A DNA stretch of 64,000 nt from Labia minor (lineage: Eukaryota; Arthropoda; Insecta; Dermaptera; Spongiphoridae), in assembly GCA_963082975.1 (NCBI GenBank), contig OY720348.1, positions 65,931,719 to 65,995,718 of the forward strand. The letters run 5' to 3'. Numbering within the stretch: position 1 is the first letter of the stretch; every line of letters starts with the position of its first letter. A program made the position numbers and the translations under genes. This document shows positions 52,219 through 62,350 of this stretch, in pieces. The notes below the pieces were generated by a model. That model worked only from the letters and a program-made list of their open reading frames with translations. It was not told the DNA's origin and searched no databases.

Positions 52219-53557
52219 TATGTTAGTGAAAAGAATAACTTTGATATACCTACAATAGATAATAATAAATAAAATTGATAATTCAATGAAAGAAAAAGAG
52301 AATTATGTTTGAAGAATAATTTGTAAGTTATTTTAGAAGAACAATATTATTTTTCTGAAAATATAATATAAATAATAATTACAATGAAATGAAATAAATA
52401 TATATATAAAAATAATTAATCCACAGAGTCGATAAAGAATGAAATTAAAAAGAATCAATATTTAATGAGTAAATAGAAATTGTACTAAAAATATTTTGAT
52501 AATGTGTGTATCGGCTATGAAGTCCGGAGACAAAGTGAAATCCATGTATAGTCCAGGCTGTATTTATAGCAAAATTCACAGGTACAGTCGCATGCTAATA
52601 GAAGTAACTATTTAGAGTCAGTGAAAAAAAAATTAATCAAATAACTTTTTAAAAAACATTATTTAAAAATAAATAATAAATATTTAAAAATAAAAAAAAA
52701 AATTAAAAAATAATAATATTAATTTAATCTTTATTGTTTTTGAACATTCACACATAATTTTATTTATTAATTTTAATGAATTATTTTGTTTGTTGTTATT
52801 AAATTATTTGTTTAAGAACATATTTCTATCATATTCTAATTAAATTGTTTTTTTCTTTATTAGTAATATTTTTTATAAAAAAAAAACAACTGAATTTTAA
52901 AATACTTGAAATGAATAAAATATTATATTTTAAATTATTTGTCAATCTAATGAAATATAATGACAACGAATTAATAAAATTTTTGTGATTTTCAGATATA
53001 AATTTAGAGATAAATCTACATATTAATTGAAAATAGTACAGTTTAAAGAATGGTAGTATCAAACTAATGAAAAACAATTAAATAAATATTTTTTATTTTC
53101 AAGTACAACTATTGAAAAAAGCAAAATCTGGATACAAGTGAGTATAATAAATAAAAATGTAAATAGAATAAAGGAAATATATAAGGTTAAACTAAAATAA
53201 ATGAAATTGTAAGAAATATTTTTCAAACTTGAGATTTTTATTCAAATTTTTGAGGTAAAAGTAACAAACAAAATAAAATTATAATAGAAATTGTTAGAAT
53301 AAATAAATTTATTGTTTCAAATAATAGGAATGTTTACATAATGAAAACTAATAAAAATAGGAAAGTATTATAAATAAATAAATAAATAAAAAAAAGGAAA
53401 AATTTTTAAATAGAGAAATTATTTTTAGTACATGTTAATAAATAATAAATCTTTTTGATAAGGAGATGTTGTATTAATTAAATTATATCAACTCGAAGGA
53501 AAAAATAATATATTTCCCTCTCTTACATCTGTCATGTTAATATCTCTTAAATATTAA

Positions 53558-54079
53558 TTATAATAATCGTCTTAGTTTTTGTTTATTTTTAATGTTTTGT
53601 TTCTCATATTGAATTTGATTTGTGGTTTGTTTTAAAAATGTTTTCTTTTTTCTTGTCATTTGTCTATTTTCACTGGTTTCAACTATTCTACTATCTAAGA
53701 ATTTGTTTGATTTATTTATATTTCTAGTGTTTGAATTGATGATATTAATAGAATTAATAGAATCAATGGATTTATTCTCATAATGTCTCGTATTAATTAT
53801 TTTAGAAATTTCATTCATATGAAATTCTATATCGGTATTCATGCGTCTATTATATGTTCTATAAGATTTTATTTTATTATATAAACGAGAATGTTTTTTA
53901 ATAATACTTTTCCATTTTTTGCAGACATGATATGATTGATATAACGAAACGATATCTAATTTGTTAAATATAATTTCAATAATTTCGATTGGTAAATTAT
54001 TTATAAAATTTTCATTAAGAATGATGGATTCTGAAAATAAAGAAAAATTGTAGGCAAATAAATCGTAATTGACATTCAT
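53558..54079 (-). CDS. F-box domain protein, copy 30 (Gln101 to Glu)
   Basis: The frame is intact. One amino-acid change, Q101E in the Asn/Ser-rich tail, comes from a G-to-C change at about 53779. Long leader; TATA at 54422; 1862-base step. It shares ATTAAATAGAATC (about 54305) and CTTAAATATTAATT (about 53545) with copy 32, 3,720 bases away. Confidence 0.88.
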   Translation of the reverse strand: MNVNYDLFAYNFSLFSESIILNENFINNLPIEIIEIIFNKLDIVSLYQSYHVCKKWKSIIKKHSRLYNKIKSYRTYNRRMNTDIEFHMNEISKIINTRHYENKSIDSINSINIINSNTRNINKSNKFLDSRIVETSENRQMTRKKKTFLKQTTNQIQYEKQNIKNKQKLRRLL

Positions 54080-55419
54080 TATGTTAGTGAAAAGAATAAC
54101 TTTGATATACCTACAATAGATAATAATAAATAAAATTGATAATTCAATGAAAGAAAAAGAGAATTATGTTTGAAGAATAATTTGTAAGTTATTTTAGAAG
54201 AAAAATATTATTTTTCTGAAAATATAATATAAATAATAATTACAATGAAATGAAATAAATATATATATAAAAATAATTAATCCACAGAGTCGATAAAGAA
54301 TGAAATTAAATAGAATCAATATTTAATGAGTAAATAGAAATTGTACTAAAAATATTTTTATAATGTGTGTATCGGCTATGAAGTCCGGAGACAAAGTGAA
54401 ATCCATGTATAGTCCAGGCTGTATTTATAGCAAAATTCACAGGTACAGTCGCATGCTAATAGAAGTAACTATTTAGAGTCAGTGAAAAAAAAATTAATCA
54501 AATAACTTTTTAAAAAACATTATTTAAAAATAAATAATAAATATTTAAAAATAAAAAAAAAAATTAAAAAATAATAATATTAATTTAATCTTTATTGTTT
54601 TTGAACATTCACACATAATTTTATTTATTAATTTTAATGAATTATTTTGTTTGTTGTTGTTAAATTATTTGTTTAAGAACATATTTCTATCATATTCTAA
54701 TTAAATTGTTTTTTTCTTTATTAGTAATATTTTTTTATAAAAAAAAAACAACTGAATTTTAAAATACATGAAATGAATAAAATATTATATTTTAAATTAT
54801 TTGTCAATCTAATGAAATATAATGACAACGAATTAATAAAATTTTTGTGATTTTCAGATATAAATTTAGAGATATATCTACATATTAATTGAAAATAGTA
54901 CAGTTTAAAGAATGGTAGTATCAAACTAAAGAAAAACAATTAAATAAATATTTTTTATTTTCAAGTACAACTATTGAAAAAAGCAAAATCTCCATACAAG
55001 TGAGTATAATAAATAAAAATGTAAATAGAATAAAGGAAATATATAAGGTTAAACTAAAATAAATGAAATAATAAGAAATATTTTTCAAACTTGAGATTTT
55101 TATTCAAATTTTTGAGGTAAAAGTAACAAACAAAATAAAATTATAATAGAAATTGTTAGAATAAATAAATTTATTGTTTCAAATAATAGGAATGTTTACA
55201 TAATGAAAACTAATAAAAATAGGAAAGTATTATAAATAAATAAATAAATAAAAAAAAGGAAAAATTTTTAAATAGAGAAATTATTTTTAGTACATGTTAA
55301 TAAATAATAAATCTTTTTGATAAGGAGATGTTGTATTAATTAAATTATATCAACTCGAAGGAAAAAATAATATATTTCCCTCTCTTACATCTGTCATGTT
55401 AATATCTCTTATATATTAA

Positions 55420-55941
55420 TTATAATAATCGTCTTAGTTTTTGTTTATTTTTAATGTTTTGTTTCTCATATTGAATTTGATTTGTGGTTTGTTTTAAAAA
55501 TGTTTTCTTTTTTCTTGTCATTTGTCTATTTTCACTGGTTTCAACTATTCTACTATCTAAGAATTTGTTTGATTTATTTATATTTCTAGTGTTTGAATTG
55601 ATGATATTAATAGAATTAATAGAATCAATGGATTTATTCTGATAATGTCTCGTATTAATTATTTTAGAAATTTCATTCATATGAAATTCTATATCGGTAT
55701 TCATGCGTCTATTATATGTTCTATAAGATTTTATTTTATTATATAAACGAGAATGTTTTTTAATAATACTTTTCCATTTTTTGCAGACATGATATGATTG
55801 ATATAACGAAACGATATCTAATTTGTTAAATATAATTTCAATAATTTCGATTGGTAAATTATTTATAAAATTTTCATTAAGAATGATGGATTCTGAAAAT
55901 AAAGAAAAATTGTAGGCAAATAAATCGTAATTGACATTCAT
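55420..55941 (-). CDS. F-box domain protein, copy 31
   Basis: The protein is identical to copy 2. Long leader; TATA at 56284; 1858-base step, shortened by a 3-base loss near 57190 (GATGTATTAATT instead of GATGTTGTATTAATT) plus small spacer indels. Confidence 0.88.
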   Translation of the reverse strand: MNVNYDLFAYNFSLFSESIILNENFINNLPIEIIEIIFNKLDIVSLYQSYHVCKKWKSIIKKHSRLYNKIKSYRTYNRRMNTDIEFHMNEISKIINTRHYQNKSIDSINSINIINSNTRNINKSNKFLDSRIVETSENRQMTRKKKTFLKQTTNQIQYEKQNIKNKQKLRRLL

Positions 55942-57277
55942 TATGTTAGTGAAAAGAATAACTTTGATATACCTACAATAGATAATAATAAATAAAATTG
56001 ATAATTCAATGAAAGAAAAAGAGAATTATGTTTGAAGAATAATTTGTAAGTTATTTTAGAAGAAAAATATTATTTTTCTGAAAATATAATATAAATAATA
56101 ATTACAATGAAATGAAATAAATATATATATAAAAATAATTAATCCACAGAGTCGATAAAGAATGAAATTAAAAAGAATCAATATTTAATGAGTAAATAGA
56201 AATTGTACTAAAACTATTTTGATAATGTGTGTATCGGCTATGAAGTCCGGAGACAAAGTGAAATCCATGTATAGTCCAGGCTGTATTTATAGCAAAATTC
56301 ACAGGTACAGTCGCATGCTAATAGAAGTAACTATTTAGAGTCAGTGAAAAAAAAATTAATCAAATAACTTTTTAAAAAACATTATTTAAAAATAAATAAT
56401 AAATATTTAAAAATAAAAAAAAAAATTAAAAAATAATAATATTAATTTAATCTTTATTGTTTTTGAACATTCACACATAATTTTATTTATTAATTTTAAT
56501 GAATTATTTTGTTTGTTGTTATTAAATTATTTGTTTAAGAACATATTTCTATCATATTCTAATTAAATTGTTTTTTACTTTATTAGTAATATTTTTTATA
56601 AAAAAAACACAACTGAATTTTAAAATACTTGAAATGAATAAAATATTATATTTTAAATTATTTGTCAATCTAATGAAATATAATGACAACGAATTAATAA
56701 AATTTTTGTGATTTTCAGATATAAATTTAGAGATATATCTACATATTAATTGAAAATAGTACAGTTTAAAGAATGGTAGTATCAAACTAAAGAAAAACAA
56801 TTAAATAAATATTTTTTATTTTCAAGTACAACTATTGAAAAAAGCAAAAACTGCATACAAGTGAGTATAATAAATAAAAATGTAAATAGAATAAAGGAAA
56901 TATATAAGGTTAAACTAAAATAAATGAAATAATAAGAAATATTTTTCAAACTTGAGATTTTTATTCAAATTTTTGAGGTAAAAGTAACAAACAAAATAAA
57001 AAAATAATAGAAATTGTTAGAATAAATAAATTTATTGTTTCAAATAATAGGAATGTTTACATAATGAAAACTAATAAAAATAGGAAAGTATTATAAATAA
57101 ATAAATAAATAAAAAAAAGGAAAAATTTTTAAATAGAGAAATTATTTTTAGTACATGTTAATAAATAATAAATCTTTTTGATAAGGAGATGTATTAATTA
57201 AATTATATCAACTCGAAGGAAAAAATAATATATTTCCCTCTCTTATATCTGTCATGTTAATATCTCTTAAATATTAA

Positions 57278-57799
57278 TTATAATAATCGTCTTAGTTTTT
57301 GTTTATTTTTAATGTTTTGTTTCTCATGTTGAATTTGATTCGTGGTTTGTTTTAAAAATGTTTTCTTTTTTCTTGTCATTTGTCTATTTTCACTGGTTTC
57401 AACTATTCTACTATCTAAGAATTTGTTTGATTTATTTATATTTCTAGTGTTTGAATTGATGATATTAATAGAATTAATAGAATCAATGGATTTATTCTGA
57501 TAATGTCTCGTATTAATTATTTTAGAAATTTCATTCATATGAAATTCTATATCGGTATTCATGCGTCTATTATATGTTCTATAAGATTTTATTTTATTAT
57601 ATAAACGAGAATGTTTTTTAATAATACTTTTCCATTTTTTGCAGACATGATATGATTGATATAACGAAACGATATCTAATTTGTTAAATATAATTTCAAT
57701 AATTTCGATTGGTAAATTATTTATAAAATTTTCATTAAGAATGATGGATTCTGAAAATAAAGAAAAATTGTAGGCAAATAAATCGTAATTGACATTCAT
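57278..57799 (-). CDS. F-box domain protein, copy 32 (Tyr158 to His)
   Basis: The frame is intact with Y158H and a nearby synonymous Thr change (about 57328 and 57341). Upstream GTG variant. Long leader; TATA at 58142; 1862-base step. Its 3' flank also has private changes, for example CTTATATCTG at about 57243. Confidence 0.87.
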   Translation of the reverse strand: MNVNYDLFAYNFSLFSESIILNENFINNLPIEIIEIIFNKLDIVSLYQSYHVCKKWKSIIKKHSRLYNKIKSYRTYNRRMNTDIEFHMNEISKIINTRHYQNKSIDSINSINIINSNTRNINKSNKFLDSRIVETSENRQMTRKKKTFLKQTTNQIQHEKQNIKNKQKLRRLL

Positions 57800-59139
57800 T
57801 ATGTTAGTGAAAAGAATCACTTTGATATACCTACAATAGATAATAATAAATAAAATTGATAATTCAATGAAAGAAAAAGAGAATTATGTTTGAAGAATAA
57901 TTTGTAAGTTATTTTAGAAGAAAAATATTATTTTTCTGAAAATATAATATAAATAATAATTACAATGAAATGAAATAAATATATATATAAAAATAATTAA
58001 TCCACAGAGTCGATAAAGAATGAAATTAAATAGAATCAATATTTAATGAGTAAATAGAAATTGTACTAAAAATATTTTTATAATGTGTGTATCGGCTATG
58101 AAGTCCGGAGACAAAGTGAAATCCATGTATAGTCCAGGCTGTATTTATAGCAAAATTCACAGGTACAGTCGCATGCTAATAGAAGTAACTATTTAGAGTC
58201 AGTGAAAAAAAAATTAATCAAATAACTTTTTAAAAAACATTATTTAAAAATAAATAATAAATATTTAAAAATAAAAAAAAAAATTAAAAAATAATAATAT
58301 TAATTTAATCTTTATTGTTTTTGAACATTCACACATAATTTTATTTATTAATTTTAATGAATTATTTTGTTTGTTGTTGTTAAATTATTTGTTTAAGAAC
58401 ATATTTCTATCATATTCTAATTAAATTGTTTTTTTCTTTATTAGTAATATTTTTTTATAAAAAAAAAACAACTGAATTTTAAAATACATGAAATGAATAA
58501 AATATTATATTTTAAATTATTTGTCAATCTAATGAAATATAATGACAACGAATTAATAAAATTTTTGTGATTTTCAGATATAAATTTAGAGATATATCTA
58601 CATATTAATTGAAAATAGTACAGTTTAAAGAATGGTAGTATCAAACTAAAGAAAAACAATTAAATAAATATTTTTTATTTTCAAGTACAACTATTGAAAA
58701 AAGCAAAATCTCCATACAAGTGAGTATAATAAATAAAAATGTAAATAGAATAAAGGAAATATATAAGGTTAAACTAAAATAAATGAAATAATAAGAAATA
58801 TTTTTCAAACTTGAGATTTTTATTCAAATTTTTGAGGTAAAAGTAACAAACAAAATAAAATTATAATAGAAATTGTTAGAATAAATAAATTTATTGTTTC
58901 AAATAATAGGAATGTTTACATAATGAAAACTAATAAAAATAGGAAAGTATTATAAATAAATAAATAAATAAAAAAAAGGAAAAATGTTTAAATAGAGAAA
59001 TTATTTTTAGTACATGTTAATAAATAATAAATCTTTTTGATAAGGAGATGTTGTATTAATTAAATTATATCAACTCGAAGGAAAAAATAATATATTTCCC
59101 TCTCTTACATCTGTCATGTTAATATCTCTTATATATTAA

Positions 59140-59661
59140 TTATAATAATCGTCTTAGTTTTTGTTTATTTTTAATGTTTTGTTTCTCATATTGAATTTGA
59201 TTTGTGGTTTGTTTTAAAAATGTTTTCTTTTTTCTTGTCATTTGTCTATTTTCACTGGTTTCAACTATTCTACTATCTAAGAATTTGTTTGATTTATTTA
59301 TATTTCTAGTGTTTGAATTGATGATATTAATAGAATTAATAGAATCAATGGATTTATTCTGATAATGTCTCGTATTAATTATTTTAGAAATTTCATTCAT
59401 ATGAAATTCTATATCGGTATTCATGCGTCTATTATATGTTCTATAAGATTTTATTTTATTATATAAACGAGAATGTTTTTTAATAATACTTTTCCATTTT
59501 TTGCAGACATGATATGATTGATATAACGAAACGATATCTAATTTGTTAAATATAATTTCAATAATTTCGATTGGTAAATTATTTATAAAATTTTCATTAA
59601 GAATGATGGATTCTGAAAATAAAGAAAAATTGTAGGCAAATAAATCGTAATTGACATTCAT
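59140..59661 (-). CDS. F-box domain protein, copy 33 (last intact copy)
   Basis: The protein is identical to copy 2. Long leader; TATA at 60004. The 1853-base step to copy 34 is shortened by a contracted AAAT microsatellite near 60815. Confidence 0.88.
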   Translation of the reverse strand: MNVNYDLFAYNFSLFSESIILNENFINNLPIEIIEIIFNKLDIVSLYQSYHVCKKWKSIIKKHSRLYNKIKSYRTYNRRMNTDIEFHMNEISKIINTRHYQNKSIDSINSINIINSNTRNINKSNKFLDSRIVETSENRQMTRKKKTFLKQTTNQIQYEKQNIKNKQKLRRLL

Positions 59662-60992
59662 TATGTTAGTGAAAAGAATAACTTTGATATACCTACAATA
59701 GATAATAATAAATAAAATTGATAATTCAATGAAAGAAAAAGAGAATTATGTTTGAAGAATAATTTGTAAGTTATTTTAGAAGAAAAATATTATTTTTCTG
59801 AAAATATAATATAAATAATAATTACAATGAAATGAAATAAATATATATATAAAAATAATTAATCCACAGAGTCGATAAAGAATGAAATTAAAAAGAATCA
59901 ATATTTAATGAGTAAATAGAAATTGTACTAAAACTATTTTGATAATGTGTGTATCGGCTATGAAGTCCGGAGACAAAGTGAAATCCATGTATAGTCCAGG
60001 CTGTATTTATAGCAAAATTCACAGGTACAGTCGCATGCTAATAGAAGTAACTATTTAGAGTCAGTGAAAAAAAAATTAATCAAATAACTTTTTAAAAAAC
60101 ATTATTTAAAAATAAATAATAAATATTTAAAAATAAAAAAAAAAATTAAAAAATAATAATATTAATTTAATCTTTATTGTTTTTGAACATTCACACATAA
60201 TTTTATTTATTAATTTTAATGAATTATTTTGTTTGTTGTTATTAAATTATTTGTTTAAGAACATATTTCTATCATATTCTAATTAAATTGTTTTTTTCTT
60301 TATTAGTAATATTTTTTATAAAAAAAAAACAACTGAATTTTAAAATACTTGAAATGAATAAAATATTATATTTTAAATTATTTGTCAATCTAATGAAATA
60401 TAATGACAACGAATTAATAAAATTTTTGTGATTTTCAGATATAAATTTAGAGATAAATCTACATATTAATTGAAAATAGTACAGTTTAAAGAATGGTAGT
60501 ATCAAACTAAAGAAAAACAATTAAATAAATATTTTTTATTTTCAAGTACAACTATTGAAAAAAGCAAAATCTGGATACAAGTGAGTATAATAAATAAAAA
60601 TGTAAATAGAATAAAGGAAATATATAAGGTTAAACTAAAATAAATGAAATAATAAGAAATATTTTTCAAACTTGAGATTTTTATTCAAATTTTTGAGGTA
60701 AAAGTAACAAACAAAATAAAATTATAATAGAAATTGTTAGAATAAATAAATTTATTGTTTCAAATAATAGGAATGTTTACATAATGAAAACTATTAAAAA
60801 TAGGAAAGTATTATAAATAAATAAAAAAAAGGAAAAATTTTTAAATAGAGAAATTATTTTTAGTACATGTTAATAAATAATAAATCTTTTTGATAAGGAG
60901 ATGTTGTATTAATTAAATTATATCAACTCGAAGGAAAAAATAATATATATCCCTCTCTTATATCTGTCATGTTAATATCTCTTATATATTAA

Positions 60993-61299
60993 TTATAATA
61001 ATCGTCTTAGTTTTTGTTTATTTTTAATGTTTTGTTTCTCATATTGAATTTGATTTGTGGTTTGTTTTAAAAATGTTTTCTTTTTTCTTGCAATTTGTCT
61101 ATTTTCACTGGTTTCAACTATTCTACTATCTAAGAATTTGTTTGATTTATTTATATTTCTAGTGTTTGAATTGATGATATTAATAGAATTAATAGAATCA
61201 ATGGATTTATTCTGATAATGTCTCGTATTAATTATTTTAGAAATTTCATTCATATGAAATTCTATATCGGTATTCATGCGTCTATTATATGTTCTATAA
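60993..61299 (-). pseudogene. F-box gene copy 34, disrupted by a hAT insertion
   Basis: Codons from Y73 to the stop remain in frame; the start codon and the whole F-box (residues 29-60) are cut off by the transposon at 61300. The fragment also has two substitutions absent from the other copies, M141I and T142A (about 61089-61093). An ATG at codon 80 could in principle start a 94-residue tail, but without an F-box or its own promoter this is a broken copy. The missing 5' half is expected beyond the far end of the transposon. Confidence 0.9.
61292..61299. other. Presumed 8-base target-site duplication, left side
   Basis: TTCTATAA directly precedes the hAT terminus. hAT elements duplicate 8 bases of target. 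In intact copies this octamer is followed by GATTTTATT, so the right end of the element should be flanked by a second TTCTATAA and then GATTTTATT. The right end is outside the window. Confidence 0.6.
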
Positions 61300-61319
61300 C
61301 AGTGGTTCTTAAACTGTGG
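61300..61319 (+). repeat. Putative 5' terminal inverted repeat of the hAT element
   Basis: The sequence begins CAGTGGTTCTTAAACTG, close to the CAGNGGTTCTCAAACT-type ends known in hAT elements. The inverted partner is outside the window, so repeat length cannot be measured. Confidence 0.7.
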
Positions 61320-61321
61320 TC

Positions 61322-61343
61322 CGCGGACCCCTGGGGGTCCGCG
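61322..61343. repeat. Subterminal hairpin of the hAT element
   Basis: CGCGGACCCC and GGGGTCCGCG form perfect 10-base arms around a 2-base loop. It overlaps a 12-base palindrome, GGTCCGCGGACC (61318-61329). Confidence 0.85.
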
Positions 61344-61365
61344 AAGCCTTTACTGGGGGTCTGCG
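61331..61365 (+). repeat. Subterminal direct repeat, CTGGGGGTCYGCG
   Basis: The 13-base motif occurs at 61331-61343 and 61353-61365 with one mismatch, 22 bases apart. Repeated subterminal motifs in hAT elements are typical binding sites for the transposase zinc finger; that role is inferred here. Confidence 0.65.
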
Positions 61366-61619
61366 GTCCTCGGAAAAAAATCATCGTAAAAATATATACA
61401 TATATAAATATTTAAAGTTCATTGTTTAACTATATCCTCCTAGAGAATTACGGCTATAATTTAATACTATTAATAATACTATTTTATTTTATTAAATTGA
61501 TAATTATGTCAATTAATTTTTTGTGAATAAATAAACATATATAAAAAACTATATATAAAATTTGAATTTTCATCCATTCATTCATTTAAAATCATTTTTC
61601 GATTGTTCCTTTAAAATAA

Positions 61620-61745
61620 CCCCTCTTAGGGGCTCGGAAGGGGAGGCATATAAGGGAATTTTCTTTCACTTTGTTATTGGGGAAAACCAGGGGAGGGGAC
61701 AGTCTTACCCGGAAAAACCCAAATTGTCAGCGTCCACTCTGGGGT
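61620..61745 (+). promoter_or_regulatory. GC-richer block, possible transposase promoter
   Basis: It contains a small hairpin CCCCT-CTT-AGGGG (61620-61632), a TATA-like CATATAAGGG (61647-61656) and G-runs. It lies about 600-700 bases ahead of the transposase ATG. No initiator is found at the ideal distance, so this is a candidate region rather than a defined start site. Confidence 0.3.
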
Positions 61746-61764
61746 TTTAAACAGTTTTAAAGCA

Positions 61765-61874
61765 AATGTTAATTATAAGTTCATTTCTCAACGAGTTGTA
61801 TCTTTAAATTATTTTTATTAATGTTAATTATAAGTTCATTTCTCAACGAGTTGTATCTTTAAATTATTTTTATT
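61765..61874 (+). repeat. Two tandem copies of a 55-base sequence
   Basis: 61765-61819 and 61820-61874 are identical as read. They lie in the 5' noncoding part of the transposon. Confidence 0.92.
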
Positions 61875-62060
61875 AATTTAATTAATTATAATTAAATTAT
61901 AGCTAATAATAGTTTATTATAGCTAATAATTTTTTTTAATTTTTAGTGTAATTTGCATGATCATTATTTTATAAAAACACTAAACACATTTTGCAATTTC
62001 CCAGAAAGGCTGTTTTTGAGAGTAAGTATAAGTTAGTTTTATGAATAAAAAATATTTATT

Positions 62061-62120
62061 TTAATAATATTTTAGAATCAAATTACGAAATTAATAATAT
62101 TTTAGAATCAAATTACGAAA
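62061..62120 (+). repeat. Two tandem copies of a 30-base sequence
   Basis: 62061-62090 and 62091-62120 are identical as read (TTAATAATATTTTAGAATCA followed by AATTACGAAA). Confidence 0.92.
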
Positions 62121-62142
62121 TATATTTATTATATAAATTAAT

Positions 62143-62259
62143 ATTCATTTAAAATGATATTAAATCATTTATTTAAAATGATTTAAAACATTTATTAAAA
62201 TGATTTAAAACATTCATTTAAAATGATATTAAAACATTCATTTAAAATCATATTAAAAC
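62143..62259 (+). repeat. Five degenerate 22-24 base tandem repeats
   Basis: Units start at 62143, 62167, 62190, 62212 and 62236. They follow the pattern ATTCATTTAAAATGATATTA plus AAAC, with small losses and substitutions. Confidence 0.8.
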
Positions 62260-62281
62260 ATAGCTAGTAAATAATAATTCG

Positions 62282-62314
62282 TTATATTTATATTATATTT
62301 ATATTATATTTATA
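62282..62314 (+). repeat. Three 11-base repeats, TTATATTTATA
   Basis: Three perfect copies lie immediately before the proposed splice acceptor. Confidence 0.85.
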
Positions 62315-62350
62315 TTATTGTAGTTCAATGTTAATAAATTACTCCATAAA

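Larger units (their letters stand above)
1..61299 (-). repeat. Tandem array of ~1.85 kb units, each with an F-box gene
   Basis: The same unit recurs head to tail from the window start to the transposon at 61300. Stop-to-stop distances between neighbouring F-box genes are 1832-1833, 1844-1845 and 1861-1862 bases, with outliers of 1865, 1858 and 1853 near the right end. Two indels explain the main classes: a 17-base segment in the gene's leader (present = 'long leader', absent = 'short leader') and a 12-base difference in the spacer (short form upstream of copies 2, 4, 11 and 19). Copies are numbered 1-34 from left to right. All are on the minus strand, so each gene's promoter lies at higher coordinates. 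The array continues beyond the left edge and probably resumes beyond the transposon. Near-identity of units implies recent amplification or concerted evolution. Confidence 0.97.
61376..62021 (+). other. 5' noncoding region of the hAT element
   Basis: There is A/T-rich sequence to about 61617, a GC-richer block (61618-61745), then a 55-base tandem duplication. A 62-codon ATG frame across the GC block (61562-61750) has no recognisable protein features. The last part (about 61980-62021) may be the end of a 5'-UTR exon. Confidence 0.55.
62022..62323 (+). other. Probable 5'-UTR intron of the transposase gene
   Basis: A strong donor, GAGA/GTAAGTAT, at 62022 and an acceptor, TATTATTGTAG/TTC, ending at 62323 bound 302 bases of A/T-rich DNA. 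The acceptor is 27 bases before the transposase ATG. The short repeats between 62061 and 62314 all fall inside it. Inferred from splice consensus only. Confidence 0.5.

Noticed and set aside
1-61299. Array as a CRISPR-like or bacterial repeat system
   Set aside because: The repeats are 1.85 kb gene-bearing units with no short spacers, and the F-box, promoter layout and hAT element are eukaryotic.
61218-61415. 65-codon plus-strand frame across the array/transposon junction
   Set aside because: It is antisense to the F-box gene and then runs through the hAT terminal palindromes; it is a by-product of the junction.
61562-61750. 62-codon plus-strand frame in the hAT 5' region
   Set aside because: It has no recognisable motif and overlaps a probable regulatory GC block ahead of the transposase. 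It is better treated as noncoding.
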